64,000 nucleotides of DNA from Bog-756 sp963718405 (GTDB lineage: Bacteria > Actinomycetota > Acidimicrobiia > Acidimicrobiales > RAAP-2), in the NCBI GenBank assembly GCA_963718405.1, contig CAVQYZ010000002.1, forward strand, positions 558,001 to 622,000, written 5' to 3'. Position 1 is the stretch's first letter, and each line of letters starts with the position of its first letter. The notes beneath the pieces were generated by a model, which was not told the origin of the DNA, did not search any database, and was given only the letters and a program-made list of their open reading frames with translations. This document shows, piece by piece, positions 34,293-42,544 of the stretch. Made by a program: the position numbers and the translations under genes.

Positions 34293-34931
34293 ATGAAGAC
34301 CGGTGCTAGTGGTGATGGTGGTGGTGTTGCCGCCGCATTGGTACGCCAGTGGGAGTTGATAGCGGATCTCATCCCAGAGATCGACCTGACTACATCCAGC
34401 CGTGTCGAGGGTTGGAGGAACGCCGAAGTTCTGGCACACCTGTATGTGCAGCCACATCTTGTGGTGCGGTTCCTCATCTCCGCCAACAGTGGTGGACCCA
34501 GCATGGGAGTGACCGACAATCTCAGGGGAACACGGGCTTTCAAGGATCTGATCGATTCATCGGCGCAAGAAGGGGCGAAGCTGGGCAAATTCGATCTGAA
34601 CGGGCCTCTGAGTGCGGCGCGGGATCTCGTGCTTGGATCCGATCCCTCAGACACTATCGAGACCGTTCAGGGACCCATCTCCGTATCGGACTATCTCGTC
34701 ACACGCTGCGTGGAAGCCGTCGTGCACGGACGGGACCTAATTCCGCCAGTTACCCCCGACCCGATTGCCGAATCGATCGCCTCGACCGCCCTCCTGAATG
34801 TCCTTTCGGAACTGTCACCGCATCTCTTGGAGATAGCCGAGGCGCTGCCATCTCAGGATTGGATCGATGTGGCTACCGGCCGCGTCGCCGCCACCGGACC
34901 CTTGGCTGCCGCGCTGCCGGTAATGGCGTGA
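34293..34931 (+). CDS. DinB-like / maleylpyruvate isomerase N-terminal domain protein
   Basis: 212 residues from the ATG at 34293. The four-helix pattern VRQWELIADLIPEIDLTTSS, WRNAEVLAHLYVQPHLVVRF (His in LAHL) and YLVTRCVEAVVHGRDLIPPV (His in VVHGRD) matches the mycothiol-dependent isomerase/DinB fold with a three-His metal site. Such proteins use mycothiol, the actinobacterial thiol. The first His-bearing region (usually D-W-S-V) is weaker here. Function unknown. The frame extends upstream to 34191 without a recognisable start. Confidence 0.72.
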   Translation: MKTGASGDGGGVAAALVRQWELIADLIPEIDLTTSSRVEGWRNAEVLAHLYVQPHLVVRFLISANSGGPSMGVTDNLRGTRAFKDLIDSSAQEGAKLGKFDLNGPLSAARDLVLGSDPSDTIETVQGPISVSDYLVTRCVEAVVHGRDLIPPVTPDPIAESIASTALLNVLSELSPHLLEIAEALPSQDWIDVATGRVAATGPLAAALPVMA

Positions 34932-35006
34932 ATGCTCGTCCAGTCTACGAAGTTGACTGTTGTCTCCTGCCCATCCGGCGGCACGAATGGCACACCCTTT
35001 TGCCTG

Positions 35007-35827
35007 CTATCCGCCCTCGGTGACCCGGATGATCGTCTTGCCGGCGATGCGCCGGTCGGGGGCGAACGCTGCAGGCGCCACCGGCACGTACCAGCGCCAC
35101 CGAGCGGTCGAGGATCTCGCCGCCGATCACGTCGAGCACCACGTCAAATTCACCAACTCCTTCCAGCTTGTCAGCCTCCAGGTCCACGAAGGAATGCACT
35201 CCCAATCCGAGGGCGGTTTCACGGTCCGTTGCCCGGCCAGTGCCAATCACAATGGCTCCGACATCGCGGGCGAGCTGCACGGCGATCGAACCGACACCGC
35301 CCGCGGCGCCGTGGATCAGGACGGTCTGGCCTGTCGTGAGGTGTGCGTGGTCGATGAGCGCCTGCCATGCCGTCAGCCCGGAGATCGGCAGGGCGGCGGC
35401 CACGGTGTGGCCGATGTCGGCCGGAAGGGGAGCCAGGTTGCGGGCCTCCGCTGTGTCGGGATCCCGAAACGTGAGCATGGCGTTATCTGTATAGGACAGG
35501 CTCTTTACTCCCGAATGGGCGATGCCTAGCTCGTCGAGTCGGTCTGCCCACTCTTGTAGTTCGACATGGCGAGCCACGAGGAGCTCAAGATGGTCGAGGC
35601 CCGTCCGGACTTCATCGAACTGTTCGCCGGGATTCGATACATGACCTACGAGACACCCCACGAACCCACTGATGGGCTCGACCACGGATACATAACGCAT
35701 AGAGCCGTCGGCTGAAGTGAAGTCGTATCGCTCCTCCATGCCCAACAACTCGCCCGTACCAGACTGCGCTGCGATCCAGGTCCCGAACGGTGAGGTTGAC
35801 CTCCACCCGGCCCGCTATCGATGGCAT
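35007..35827 (-). pseudogene. Decayed chimera of a VOC (glyoxalase-like) protein and a zinc-less alcohol dehydrogenase
   Basis: From 35827 the minus strand begins a VOC domain (VEVNLTVRDLDRSAVWYGRV). Near 35745 a one-base insertion breaks it; the shifted frame goes on MEERYDFTSADGSMRYVSVV, FDEVRTGLDHLELLV up to NAMLTFRDPD. There it runs straight, in frame, into the middle of a quinone-oxidoreductase-like protein: LAPLPADIGHTVAAALPISG, HGAAGGVGSIAVQLARD, FDVVLDVIGGEILDRS. The first 100 or so residues of that enzyme are absent. After LVRAGG another deletion joins to the enzyme's last residues (PAAFAPDRRIAGKTIIRVTE) and the TAG at 35007. Deletion fusions are the simplest explanation. Confidence 0.72.
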
Positions 35828-35960
35828 GGCAGAAGTCTGTCATTCCGGCACCAGCCCGTCCGATTGTGGAGAGGTACGATCAGTGGGTGAGTGGTGGACG
35901 GGTGCCCATATCGCTCCCGGATGGAAGTGCTTCGCACTTCGTGGACATCGGGTTCGTTCG

Positions 35961-36272
35961 CTACTCCGAGTCCCTGCCCCGAAGAAGAGATATTCGAAAT
36001 GGGCGGAGCTCGCCTTTGGCATACCCTCCCGCAATAACCGGATCGTCGTTCATGATGGCTCGAGCCGACTCTTCATCAGGCGCCTCGAAAACCGCAATCC
36101 CCGTATTGACCCGACCGAGTGTAGGACCGGCAAGAACCAAGACGCCGTCGTTAAGGAGTTGCTGAAGCCGCAGAAAGTGGCGCTGCCAGATCTCCTCCTC
36201 CGCACCGGTGATCGTTGCGGCGAAGTTGTCCCGAGGTGGATGCAGGAAATAGATCCATTCAGACACACCCAC
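35961..36272 (-). CDS. YciI-like protein
   Basis: 103 residues from the GTG at 36272 (another GTG at 36266). YCII features: WIYFLHPPRDNFAATI, EEEIWQRHFLRLQQLLNDGV, LVLAGPTLG, TGIAVFEAPDEESARAIMND, DPVIAGGYAKGELRPFRISL. The family adopts a ferredoxin-like dimer with a conserved His-Asp pair (here His in QRHF, Asp in NDDPV); a role in aromatic catabolism or dehydrochlorination is known for some relatives. It ends the lower-GC block; the 250 bp to the tRNA-Lys gene hold nothing I can identify. Confidence 0.8.
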   Translation of the reverse strand: MGVSEWIYFLHPPRDNFAATITGAEEEIWQRHFLRLQQLLNDGVLVLAGPTLGRVNTGIAVFEAPDEESARAIMNDDPVIAGGYAKGELRPFRISLLRGRDSE

Positions 36273-36520
36273 ACACTTGCTCAGCTTCTATGGAGATTCA
36301 ACCTGGGATGCCCTCAACACCGGGCGGGCGGAGACAACACGACGCGTGTCAGCGCCACGGTGCCAGGCTCACTGAATGGCGCTCAGAAGCCGCGAGTCCA
36401 TTGGACGGGGTGGCCCTCGACTCCAACATGGCGCCGCTCCAGAAGTGGTCGCCTGAACGTAGGCCCAAACCCTGGCTTCTGATCAGTGGCTTCAACCGGC
36501 CCCGGAACTGGCCTTTGCCG

Positions 36521-36592
36521 TGCGCCCCCTGGGATTCGAACCCAGAACCTGCGGATTAAGAGTCCGTTGCTCTGCCATTGAGCTAGAGGCGC
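36521..36592 (-). tRNA. tRNA-Lys (CTT)
   Basis: Minus-strand cloverleaf: acceptor GCGCCTC pairs with GGGGCGC, D arm GCTC/GAGC, anticodon loop CTCTTAA with CTT, T arm CTGGG/CCCAG around TTCGAAT, discriminator A. CCA is not encoded. Confidence 0.95.
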
Positions 36593-36650
36593 CCTCACTG
36601 CAACTTAGCCTTGGGCCGGCACGCAACACACGTACCTCCCGAGGCATGAG

Positions 36651-36724
36651 GGTGACCGACGGGGCTCGAACCCGCGACCTCCGGGGCCACATCCCGGCGC
36701 TCTGCCAACTGAGCTACGGCCACC
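36651..36724 (-). tRNA. tRNA-His (GTG)
   Basis: Minus-strand cloverleaf with anticodon loop ATGTGGC (GTG) in the stem CCGGG/CCCGG, T arm GCGGG/CCCGT. The extra 5' G and the C at position 73, typical of tRNA-His, are both encoded. Confidence 0.95.
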
Positions 36725-36788
36725 AAGGAGCCTCTAGTGTGGCACAGACCGGCGGAGGTCCGGACGGTCACCGGCCCTCCCTGTTCCG

Positions 36789-36862
36789 GCCCCTGTAGCT
36801 CAACTGGATAGAGCAGGTGGTTTCTACCCACCAGGTTGCGGGTTCGACTCCTGCCAGGGGTA
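36789..36862 (+). tRNA. tRNA-Arg (TCT)
   Basis: Plus-strand cloverleaf: acceptor GCCCCTG with CAGGGGT, anticodon stem GGTGG/CCACC and loop TTTCTAC (TCT), T arm GCGGG/CCTGC. No CCA in the gene. Confidence 0.95.
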
Positions 36863-37058
36863 CCGCTTCGGCCCCGACCACAAGAAAGAGATGCAGACCA
36901 GCAGGGCGGCCCAAAACCGGCACGCACCCGGCGGCAGAGCGCCCTGAACGGCAGCGAGTTTTGGGCGATCTCCGGCTGGAAAGAGCTTCACCTATCCTTT
37001 TCCTTTGGGGGCCGGAAGCAGACCTCTGAGTCGCCAGCGGAAAGCGAGTCACTCCAGC

Positions 37059-39338
37059 ATGGATTCCTCCCCCTCCCGTCGACCCGTCCGAGCGTGCGCC
37101 GGAGCGGTGGCCGTGTTGGTGATCGCCGCAGGTTCGGCCATGGTGGTGGTAGCTCCGTCGGCCTCCGCCCGGACCGCTCCCTCTGCTTCGCTCAGCCAGT
37201 CGAGCTTCAAGCTGAAGTGGTCGACGGGCGCCCTGCCCGACAGCGGACAGCCCATCGCCCTCTCGTCGCCGGTTCCAGCCGACCTCGGAGGGCGGGAGGC
37301 CGTGGTGGTGGGGGACCGGCGGGGGTTGCTGTACGCCTACAACTTGGCCACCGGGACATCGACACCCGGCTGGCCGACCACCAACGAGAGCGGTCCCATC
37401 GATTCGACCCCGTCCGTCCTCGACGCCGATAGCGCCACTCCGACCGTCATCGTCGGCTCGGGGAACGATGCCGACCCGGTCTCCGGCGGCTATTCGGCCT
37501 ACGGTTCGAATGGGAGAGAGCAATGGTTCACCCCGGTGGTCAATCCGCCTAGTGACGCCTACCCGCTGGTCGGAGTGCAAGCCGGCGTGAGCATCGGCAA
37601 CCTGCAGGGAGGCGGGGACGATGCGGTGGCCGGATCGCTCGGGGAGGTCTCGTACGCTCTCAAGGCGACGAATGGTTCGCCCCTGACCGGATGGCCCTTC
37701 TTCAACTCCGACAGCACGCACTCCACTGCCGCCCTGGCCGACCTCTATGGCACCGGCCAGCAGGAGATCATCGTCGGTGGTGACCAGACGGCCGGATTCG
37801 GTCGGGGCCAGTCGTACACCAACGGCGGTCACCTGCGGATCCTCACCGCCCAGGGCAACCAGATCTGCCGGGCCGATACCAACCAGGTGGTGGACTCGTC
37901 CCCGGCGGTAGGAGGGTTCCTTGGCGGCGGCGCCACGGGGATCGTGGTGGGCACCGGCGACTACTTCGGCGGGGTCTCCGACACCGACACCCTCTTGGCC
38001 TACAACAACCACTGCCAGCTGCAATGGTCGGACAAGCTCGACGGGAGCACCTACTCGTCCCCGGCCCTCTCCGATGTCCTGGGCAACGGCTCGCTCCAGG
38101 TCATCGAAGGTACCGACCAGGGCCCCGGCCGGTCGGGCTCGGTCTGGGTGTTGAACTCCGTCACCGGTCGGACCATCTGGAAGAAGGCCGGGATCGGACG
38201 CGTCATCGGATCGGTGGTCACCGCCAACCTGGGCCACGGCTACGACGACGTCATCGTTCCCACCGTCAACGGCGCCTACGTCCTCAACGGGACCAACGGG
38301 GCCCAGATCGCCCTGCTGAGCCCGACCCTGGGGCTCCAGAACTCGCCCCTGGTGACCGAGGACCCCAACGGGACCATCGGGATCACCTTGGCCGGGTACA
38401 CCTTCTCCGGAGCCTCACCGGCCGGCGTGGGCCAGATCGATCACTACGAGATCACCGGGTCCAGCGGGGCCGCGGCGGTTGGTGCCGGGTCGTGGCCGAT
38501 GTTCCATCACGACGCCCAACTGACCGGCAACGCCGGACGCACCACCCCGCCGGGTTCCATACCCGCCTGCTCGGTACCGGCCGCGGTCTACACCGGGTAC
38601 CACCTGGCCGCTTCAGACGGCGGGATCTTCTCCTTTGGCAGCACCCCGTTCTGCGGGTCCACTGGAGGCATCAGGCTCAACGCCCCGGTGGTGGCCATGG
38701 CCATGGCCCCGGGTAGCGGGGGCTACTGGGAGGTGGCCTCCGACGGCGGCATCTTCGCCTTCGGTGGCGCTGGCTTCTACGGCTCGATGGGGAGCCAGCA
38801 CCTCAACCGACCGATCGTGGGCATGGCCGCCACACCCGACGGCAAGGGCTACTGGTTGGTGGCCTCCGACGGCGGCATCTTCGCCTTCGGCGACGCTGGC
38901 TTCTACGGCTCGATGGGGAGCCAGCACCTCAACAAACCGATCGTGGGGATGACCGCCACCACCGAGGGCAACGGGTACCGACTGGTGGCCTCCGACGGGG
39001 GGATCTTCTCCTTCGGGGGCGCCCAGTTCCTCGGATCGATGGGGGGCCAGCCCCTCAACGCCCCGATCGTGGGGATGGTCAACGACGCCAATACCGGCGG
39101 TTACTGGGAGGTGGCCTCCGACGGCGGCATCTTCTCCTTCGGTGGGGCGCCGTTCTACGGATCGACCGGGGCCATCAGGCTCGACGCCCCCATCGTCGGG
39201 ATGGCCGAGACCTCGGACGGGAGCGGGTACCGGTTCACGGCCTCCGATGGGGGGGTCTTCAGCTTCGGCGCCCCGTTCTACGGCTCCATGGGTGGCACAC
39301 CGCTCAACCGGCCCGTTGTGGCCATGGCCGGGTTTTGA
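37059..39338 (+). CDS. Secreted beta-propeller-like protein with C-terminal 42-residue repeats
   Basis: 759 residues from the ATG at 37059. A signal peptide with an Arg-rich start (RRPVRACAGAVAVLVIAAGS) is followed by a region of PQQ/FG-GAP-like blades (VVVGDRRGLLYAYNLATG, IDSTPSVLDADSATPTVIVG, SSPALSDVLGNGSLQVIEGT, DDVIVPTVNGAYVLNGTNG). After WPMFHHDAQLTGNAG, the usual end of such propellers, a Cys-containing linker leads to six 42-residue repeats (VASDGGIFAFGGAGFYGSMG). It is presumably extracellular and binding or structural. The upstream 196 bp after tRNA-Arg carry its promoter; no clear motif seen. Function unknown. Confidence 0.8.
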   Translation: MDSSPSRRPVRACAGAVAVLVIAAGSAMVVVAPSASARTAPSASLSQSSFKLKWSTGALPDSGQPIALSSPVPADLGGREAVVVGDRRGLLYAYNLATGTSTPGWPTTNESGPIDSTPSVLDADSATPTVIVGSGNDADPVSGGYSAYGSNGREQWFTPVVNPPSDAYPLVGVQAGVSIGNLQGGGDDAVAGSLGEVSYALKATNGSPLTGWPFFNSDSTHSTAALADLYGTGQQEIIVGGDQTAGFGRGQSYTNGGHLRILTAQGNQICRADTNQVVDSSPAVGGFLGGGATGIVVGTGDYFGGVSDTDTLLAYNNHCQLQWSDKLDGSTYSSPALSDVLGNGSLQVIEGTDQGPGRSGSVWVLNSVTGRTIWKKAGIGRVIGSVVTANLGHGYDDVIVPTVNGAYVLNGTNGAQIALLSPTLGLQNSPLVTEDPNGTIGITLAGYTFSGASPAGVGQIDHYEITGSSGAAAVGAGSWPMFHHDAQLTGNAGRTTPPGSIPACSVPAAVYTGYHLAASDGGIFSFGSTPFCGSTGGIRLNAPVVAMAMAPGSGGYWEVASDGGIFAFGGAGFYGSMGSQHLNRPIVGMAATPDGKGYWLVASDGGIFAFGDAGFYGSMGSQHLNKPIVGMTATTEGNGYRLVASDGGIFSFGGAQFLGSMGGQPLNAPIVGMVNDANTGGYWEVASDGGIFSFGGAPFYGSTGAIRLDAPIVGMAETSDGSGYRFTASDGGVFSFGAPFYGSMGGTPLNRPVVAMAGF
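38590..39335 (+). repeat. Six tandem 126-bp coding repeats
   Basis: Each unit encodes about 42 residues of the pattern GYxxxASDGGIFxFGxAxFY followed by GS-[MT]-G, LNxPIVGMA and a variable turn. Units 2 and 3 (from about 38731 and 38857) are nearly identical in DNA. The last unit is slightly shortened (FSFGAPFYG). Confidence 0.85.
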
Positions 39339-39378
39339 GCCCGGTGATGGGACCTCCCGCCAGGCGTAGACTCGACAC

Positions 39379-40164
39379 GTGACCGATGTGCTGGCCGTGG
39401 CCAACCAGAAGGGCGGCGTCGCCAAGACGACAACGGTCCACTCGCTCGGTGTGGCTTCGGCGGAGCTGGGTCGGCGGACCCTGGTGGTCGATCTCGATCC
39501 CCAGGCCTGCCTGACCTTCTCCCTGGGATTCGACCCTGACACCCTGGAACGGTCCCTCCACGACGTCTTCGTCCGGCGGCAGCTGGTAGCCGACGTCTCG
39601 CTCCCGGTGCCCGGGGTGAACGGCCTCGACCTGTTGCCGGCCTCCATCGATCTGGCCGGCTCCGAGGTGCACCTGCTCACCCGGACCGGGCGGGAGCACG
39701 TGCTGGAGCGGGCCCTTGAACCGGTCCTCAGCCGCTACGACCTGGTGCTCATCGACTGCCCCCCGTCGCTCGGTGTATTGACCATCAACGGCCTCACCGC
39801 CGCCGCCGCCGTGCTCATCCCGTTGCAGTGTGAGGCCCTGTCCCACCGGGGTGTGGGTCAACTCCTCGAGACCATCGAGGATGTCCGGGCCTTTGCCAAC
39901 AGTCAGCTCAGCGTGCGGGGCATCGTGGCCACCATGTACGACGACCGCACCAAGCACTCTCGTCACATCATCGAAGAAGTGGTGGCCCGCTACGGGATTC
40001 CGGTGCTCCAGCCTCCCGTCCGCAAGTCGATCCGCTTCGCCGAGGCCCCGGCCAGGGGGAAGTCGATCCTGCAGCACGCCCCGACCTCTCCGGGGGCGCA
40101 GGCCTACCGCCAGTTGGCCCGGACCCTGGCCGAGACGGGCGCCGTCGCCGGCACTGTCCGCTAG
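39379..40164 (+). CDS. ParA-family ATPase
   Basis: 261 residues from the GTG at 39379. Deviant Walker A with both Lys residues: NQKGGVAKTTTVHSLG; Walker A' VVDLDPQACLTFSLG; Walker B LVLIDCPPSLGVLTIN. The C-terminus has the basic DNA-surface pattern of the ParA/Soj type (PPVRKSIRFAEAPARGKSIL). No N-terminal HTH is present and no parB follows; the stop overlaps the GTG of a zinc-ribbon protein gene instead. TAGACT six bases before the start suggests a leaderless transcript. It may position a cargo or chromosome element; the chromosomal parAB near oriC is presumably elsewhere. Confidence 0.9.
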   Translation: MTDVLAVANQKGGVAKTTTVHSLGVASAELGRRTLVVDLDPQACLTFSLGFDPDTLERSLHDVFVRRQLVADVSLPVPGVNGLDLLPASIDLAGSEVHLLTRTGREHVLERALEPVLSRYDLVLIDCPPSLGVLTINGLTAAAAVLIPLQCEALSHRGVGQLLETIEDVRAFANSQLSVRGIVATMYDDRTKHSRHIIEEVVARYGIPVLQPPVRKSIRFAEAPARGKSILQHAPTSPGAQAYRQLARTLAETGAVAGTVR

Positions 40165-40598
40165 TGGCGGACGGCCCCGATCCGCTGGGCAAACGGGCGT
40201 TGTACTGGATGCCCATCGACGAGCAGGCCGTCGTCGACAGTGATCTCGACTCCGCCCCCGGTCAATCGATGGGCACCGCCACCACCGGCGCCTCGCCCAC
40301 CAGGCGCCACGCCCGCCCGGCCGGCAAGCATGCGCTCTACTCCCAGCCCACGCCGGCCGGTGAGGCCGTAGCGGCAACCTCGACGGCCACCGCCACCGAG
40401 GCCGTGCCCCGGCGAGGTCCACTGACCGTGGCCTGTTCGTCGTGTGGGTCGATCAGCCAGGTGGGCGTGGTGGAGTTCGTACTGTTGCAGTTCCCGTTCG
40501 GGGCCTGGCTCCCGAGACGCACGTTCGACCGTTGGATGACCTGTCCCGCCTGCCGCCGGCGGACGTGGAACAGCGTCACCCTTTCCCGTTGGTCCTGA
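40164..40598 (+). CDS. ParA-linked protein with duplicated GKxALY motif and zinc ribbon
   Basis: 144 residues, GTG start overlapping the parA TAG. Near the N-terminus is DPLGKRALYWMP; about 40 residues on comes PAGKHALYSQP, a second copy of a G-K-x-A-L-Y-x-x-P motif, in a chain otherwise rich in Ala, Thr, Gly and Pro, probably disordered. The C-terminal half has two CxxC pairs (CSSCGS and CPACRR) flanking a hydrophobic stretch, a zinc-ribbon fold. No membrane helix. The tight coupling with ParA suggests that it is the partner or cargo adaptor of that ATPase (inference). Family unknown to me by name. Confidence 0.65.
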   Translation: MADGPDPLGKRALYWMPIDEQAVVDSDLDSAPGQSMGTATTGASPTRRHARPAGKHALYSQPTPAGEAVAATSTATATEAVPRRGPLTVACSSCGSISQVGVVEFVLLQFPFGAWLPRRTFDRWMTCPACRRRTWNSVTLSRWS

Positions 40599-40641
40599 AC
40601 CCGCCGGTGCCGGCCGACCCCGGCGGAACCAGGAGCATGGG

Positions 40642-41403
40642 GTGAGGCTGATGGCCCCGGCCACACTCCTGTCCGCCGTGCACGGGTTGGCAACGTCTGA
40701 CGCCAACCCCGGTGGGGTGTCAGGATGGCTGCTCCACTTCCATGGCACCACCGCCTACGTGCTGGTCGGGGCCTTGACCTTCGCCGAGGCGGCCCTCATG
40801 GTGGGTTTCTTCATCCCGGGCGAGACGGCAGTGGTCATCGGCGGGGTGCTGGCCGGGCTCCACCAGGTCGACCTGGAGATCATGATGGCGGTGGTGGTCG
40901 TCTGTGCCATCACCGGTGACTCGGTGGGATTCGAGGTGGGGAAGCGCTCGGGATCATGGCTGCTCGAGCGGCGCCCGCTCAAGGGCAGTACCGGGGTGGC
41001 AAGGTCCCTGTCCCTGCTCGAGCACTACGGCGGACCGGCGGTCTTTTTAGGGAGGTTCGTGGCCTTCGCCCGAGCGGTCATACCCGCTCTGGCCGGTATG
41101 AGCGGTCTTCGCTATCGGACCTTCCTCGTCTACAACGCCGCCGGTGGCCTGATCTGGGGGGTCGGCTATACCTTGCTGGGATTCATCGTCGGGGTCTCCT
41201 TCGAGCACATCCTCTCGACCATCGGCGTGTGGTCGTTGGCCGTGGTCGGTGGGGTGGCCGTGGTGGCGGTGATCGTCCGCCTGGTGCTGAAGCGTCGCCA
41301 CCGGCCCCCGGGAGGCCCCGGCACCGACGAAGCCGCCACGGTGGTCGAGGTGGCGGATGTGACCGGGTCAGCGGTCGACGACGAAGAACCGCGCCGGCTC
41401 TGA
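40642..41403 (+). CDS. DedA-family membrane protein
   Basis: 253 residues, GTG at 40642 with AGGAG six bases upstream. SNARE-associated/DedA signatures: FIPGETAVVIGGVLAG, ITGDSVGFEVGKRSG, FLGRFVAFARAVIPALAGMSG with its conserved Arg and Pro, and several membrane segments with a charged tail. DedA proteins are lipid or polyprenyl-phosphate flippase-like, helping envelope homeostasis. It follows the ParA pair by 43 bp; the 3' end overlaps the convergent MBL-fold gene by 36 bp. Confidence 0.92.
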   Translation: MRLMAPATLLSAVHGLATSDANPGGVSGWLLHFHGTTAYVLVGALTFAEAALMVGFFIPGETAVVIGGVLAGLHQVDLEIMMAVVVVCAITGDSVGFEVGKRSGSWLLERRPLKGSTGVARSLSLLEHYGGPAVFLGRFVAFARAVIPALAGMSGLRYRTFLVYNAAGGLIWGVGYTLLGFIVGVSFEHILSTIGVWSLAVVGGVAVVAVIVRLVLKRRHRPPGGPGTDEAATVVEVADVTGSAVDDEEPRRL

Positions 41404-42426
41404 CCCCTGGCGGCGGACCCGGTCCTGCAGTTCCAGGAGCACCAGGTGGGCCAGGGTCTCACCGTTGGCCTGGCGCTGCATGAACGACTCGATCTCGTCC
41501 CATGGACGCGACCAGTGGAGCCTCAAGGTGATCTGCCACGCCGTCGAGCCCGGGTGCTGGATGAGGACCTGCTCGATCTCCTCGAGGCGCTCACCGTGAT
41601 GGTTGATGATCTCCTCCACCCGGGACCAGAGGTCGGAGAATCGGTACTCGTGGGCCGGGAGCACCTCCTCGGTCCCGAGGTCCTGCACCTTGCGGAGGGA
41701 GTCCAGGTAGTCGCCCAGTGGGTTGGCGAACTGCTGGGAGTGGACGGAGATGTTCGGGGTGATCCGGGGCAGCACATGGTCGCCGGAGATGAGCAGCTTG
41801 TGCTGTTCGCTGAAGAAGCACACGTGTCCGGGGGAGTGGCCCGGGGTCCAGATGGTCCTGAGCGACCACCCCGGCAACTCGATCTCTTTGCCGTCCTCGA
41901 ACAGTAGGTCCGGCTCTGCCATGGTCACCATGGACTTGAGGGCCATAGAGGCCAGGGCCAGGTCCGGCAGCCGGTCGGGCGGCACCCCGGAGTCGGCCAG
42001 GAGGTGGAACATCTGGCCCACCAGCTCATCGGTGTCTCCGTAGCGGCCTTCGAGCATCACCGCGTCGGCGGGGTGCAACCCGATCCACGCCCCGGAGGCC
42101 TGGCGGACGCGGCCGGCCAGACCGTAGTGATCAGGGTGGATGTGCGTGACCATCACCGCCCGCACATCGGCCATGCTCCCTCCGGCCGCGGCCAACCCGC
42201 TGTTGAGGTGGGACCACGCCTCGTCGGTGTTCCACCCCGCGTCGACCAGGGCCACACCGCCGTCCTGCAGCTCGAAGGCATAGACCAGCACGTACCGGAG
42301 CGGGTTGTTCGGGATGGGCACGGGAATGGACCACAGCCCGGGCCGAACCTGCTCCACCGGGGGGAGCACCTTCTGCTCCCAGGCATCCTTTTGCGCTGTG
42401 CCGGTGACCACGACCACGCCAGGCAC
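41368..42426 (-). CDS. MBL-fold metallo-hydrolase
   Basis: About 352 residues from the GTG at 42426. Metal-binding motif THIHPDHYGLAG (HxHxDH), then GHSPGHVCFF, ISGDHVLPRITPNIS and the C-terminal His in VLPAHEYRFSDL. A C-terminal helical domain (EEIEQVLIQHPGSTAWQITL, HLVLLELQDRVR) resembles the winged-helix end of LACTB2/RNase-like or lactonase-type MBL proteins. Substrate unknown. The frame extends beyond the start, but upstream residues look non-coding; GTG at 42417 is also possible. Confidence 0.88.
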   Translation of the reverse strand: MPGVVVVTGTAQKDAWEQKVLPPVEQVRPGLWSIPVPIPNNPLRYVLVYAFELQDGGVALVDAGWNTDEAWSHLNSGLAAAGGSMADVRAVMVTHIHPDHYGLAGRVRQASGAWIGLHPADAVMLEGRYGDTDELVGQMFHLLADSGVPPDRLPDLALASMALKSMVTMAEPDLLFEDGKEIELPGWSLRTIWTPGHSPGHVCFFSEQHKLLISGDHVLPRITPNISVHSQQFANPLGDYLDSLRKVQDLGTEEVLPAHEYRFSDLWSRVEEIINHHGERLEEIEQVLIQHPGSTAWQITLRLHWSRPWDEIESFMQRQANGETLAHLVLLELQDRVRRQGSEPARFFVVDR

Positions 42427-42544
42427 GGTACACGGACCATCCGTCTCTCCTGCTCGACACCGGTGTCGCTGACCCGATCCGACTTGGGCTGCCATGGGCG
42501 CTCTGGGGGGAGGATCCTTGAAGCGCGAGGGACATACCCCTACC

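Noticed and set aside
36383..36798. Short open frames across the tRNA-Lys and tRNA-His genes
   Set aside because: They are translations of tRNA sequence (typical RVRIPGG/NPRxR strings), not proteins.
38590..39335. CRISPR-like or non-coding tandem repeat
   Set aside because: The 126-bp units keep the reading frame and encode a conserved 42-residue repeat with a variable turn; no short repeats with unique spacers occur anywhere in the window.
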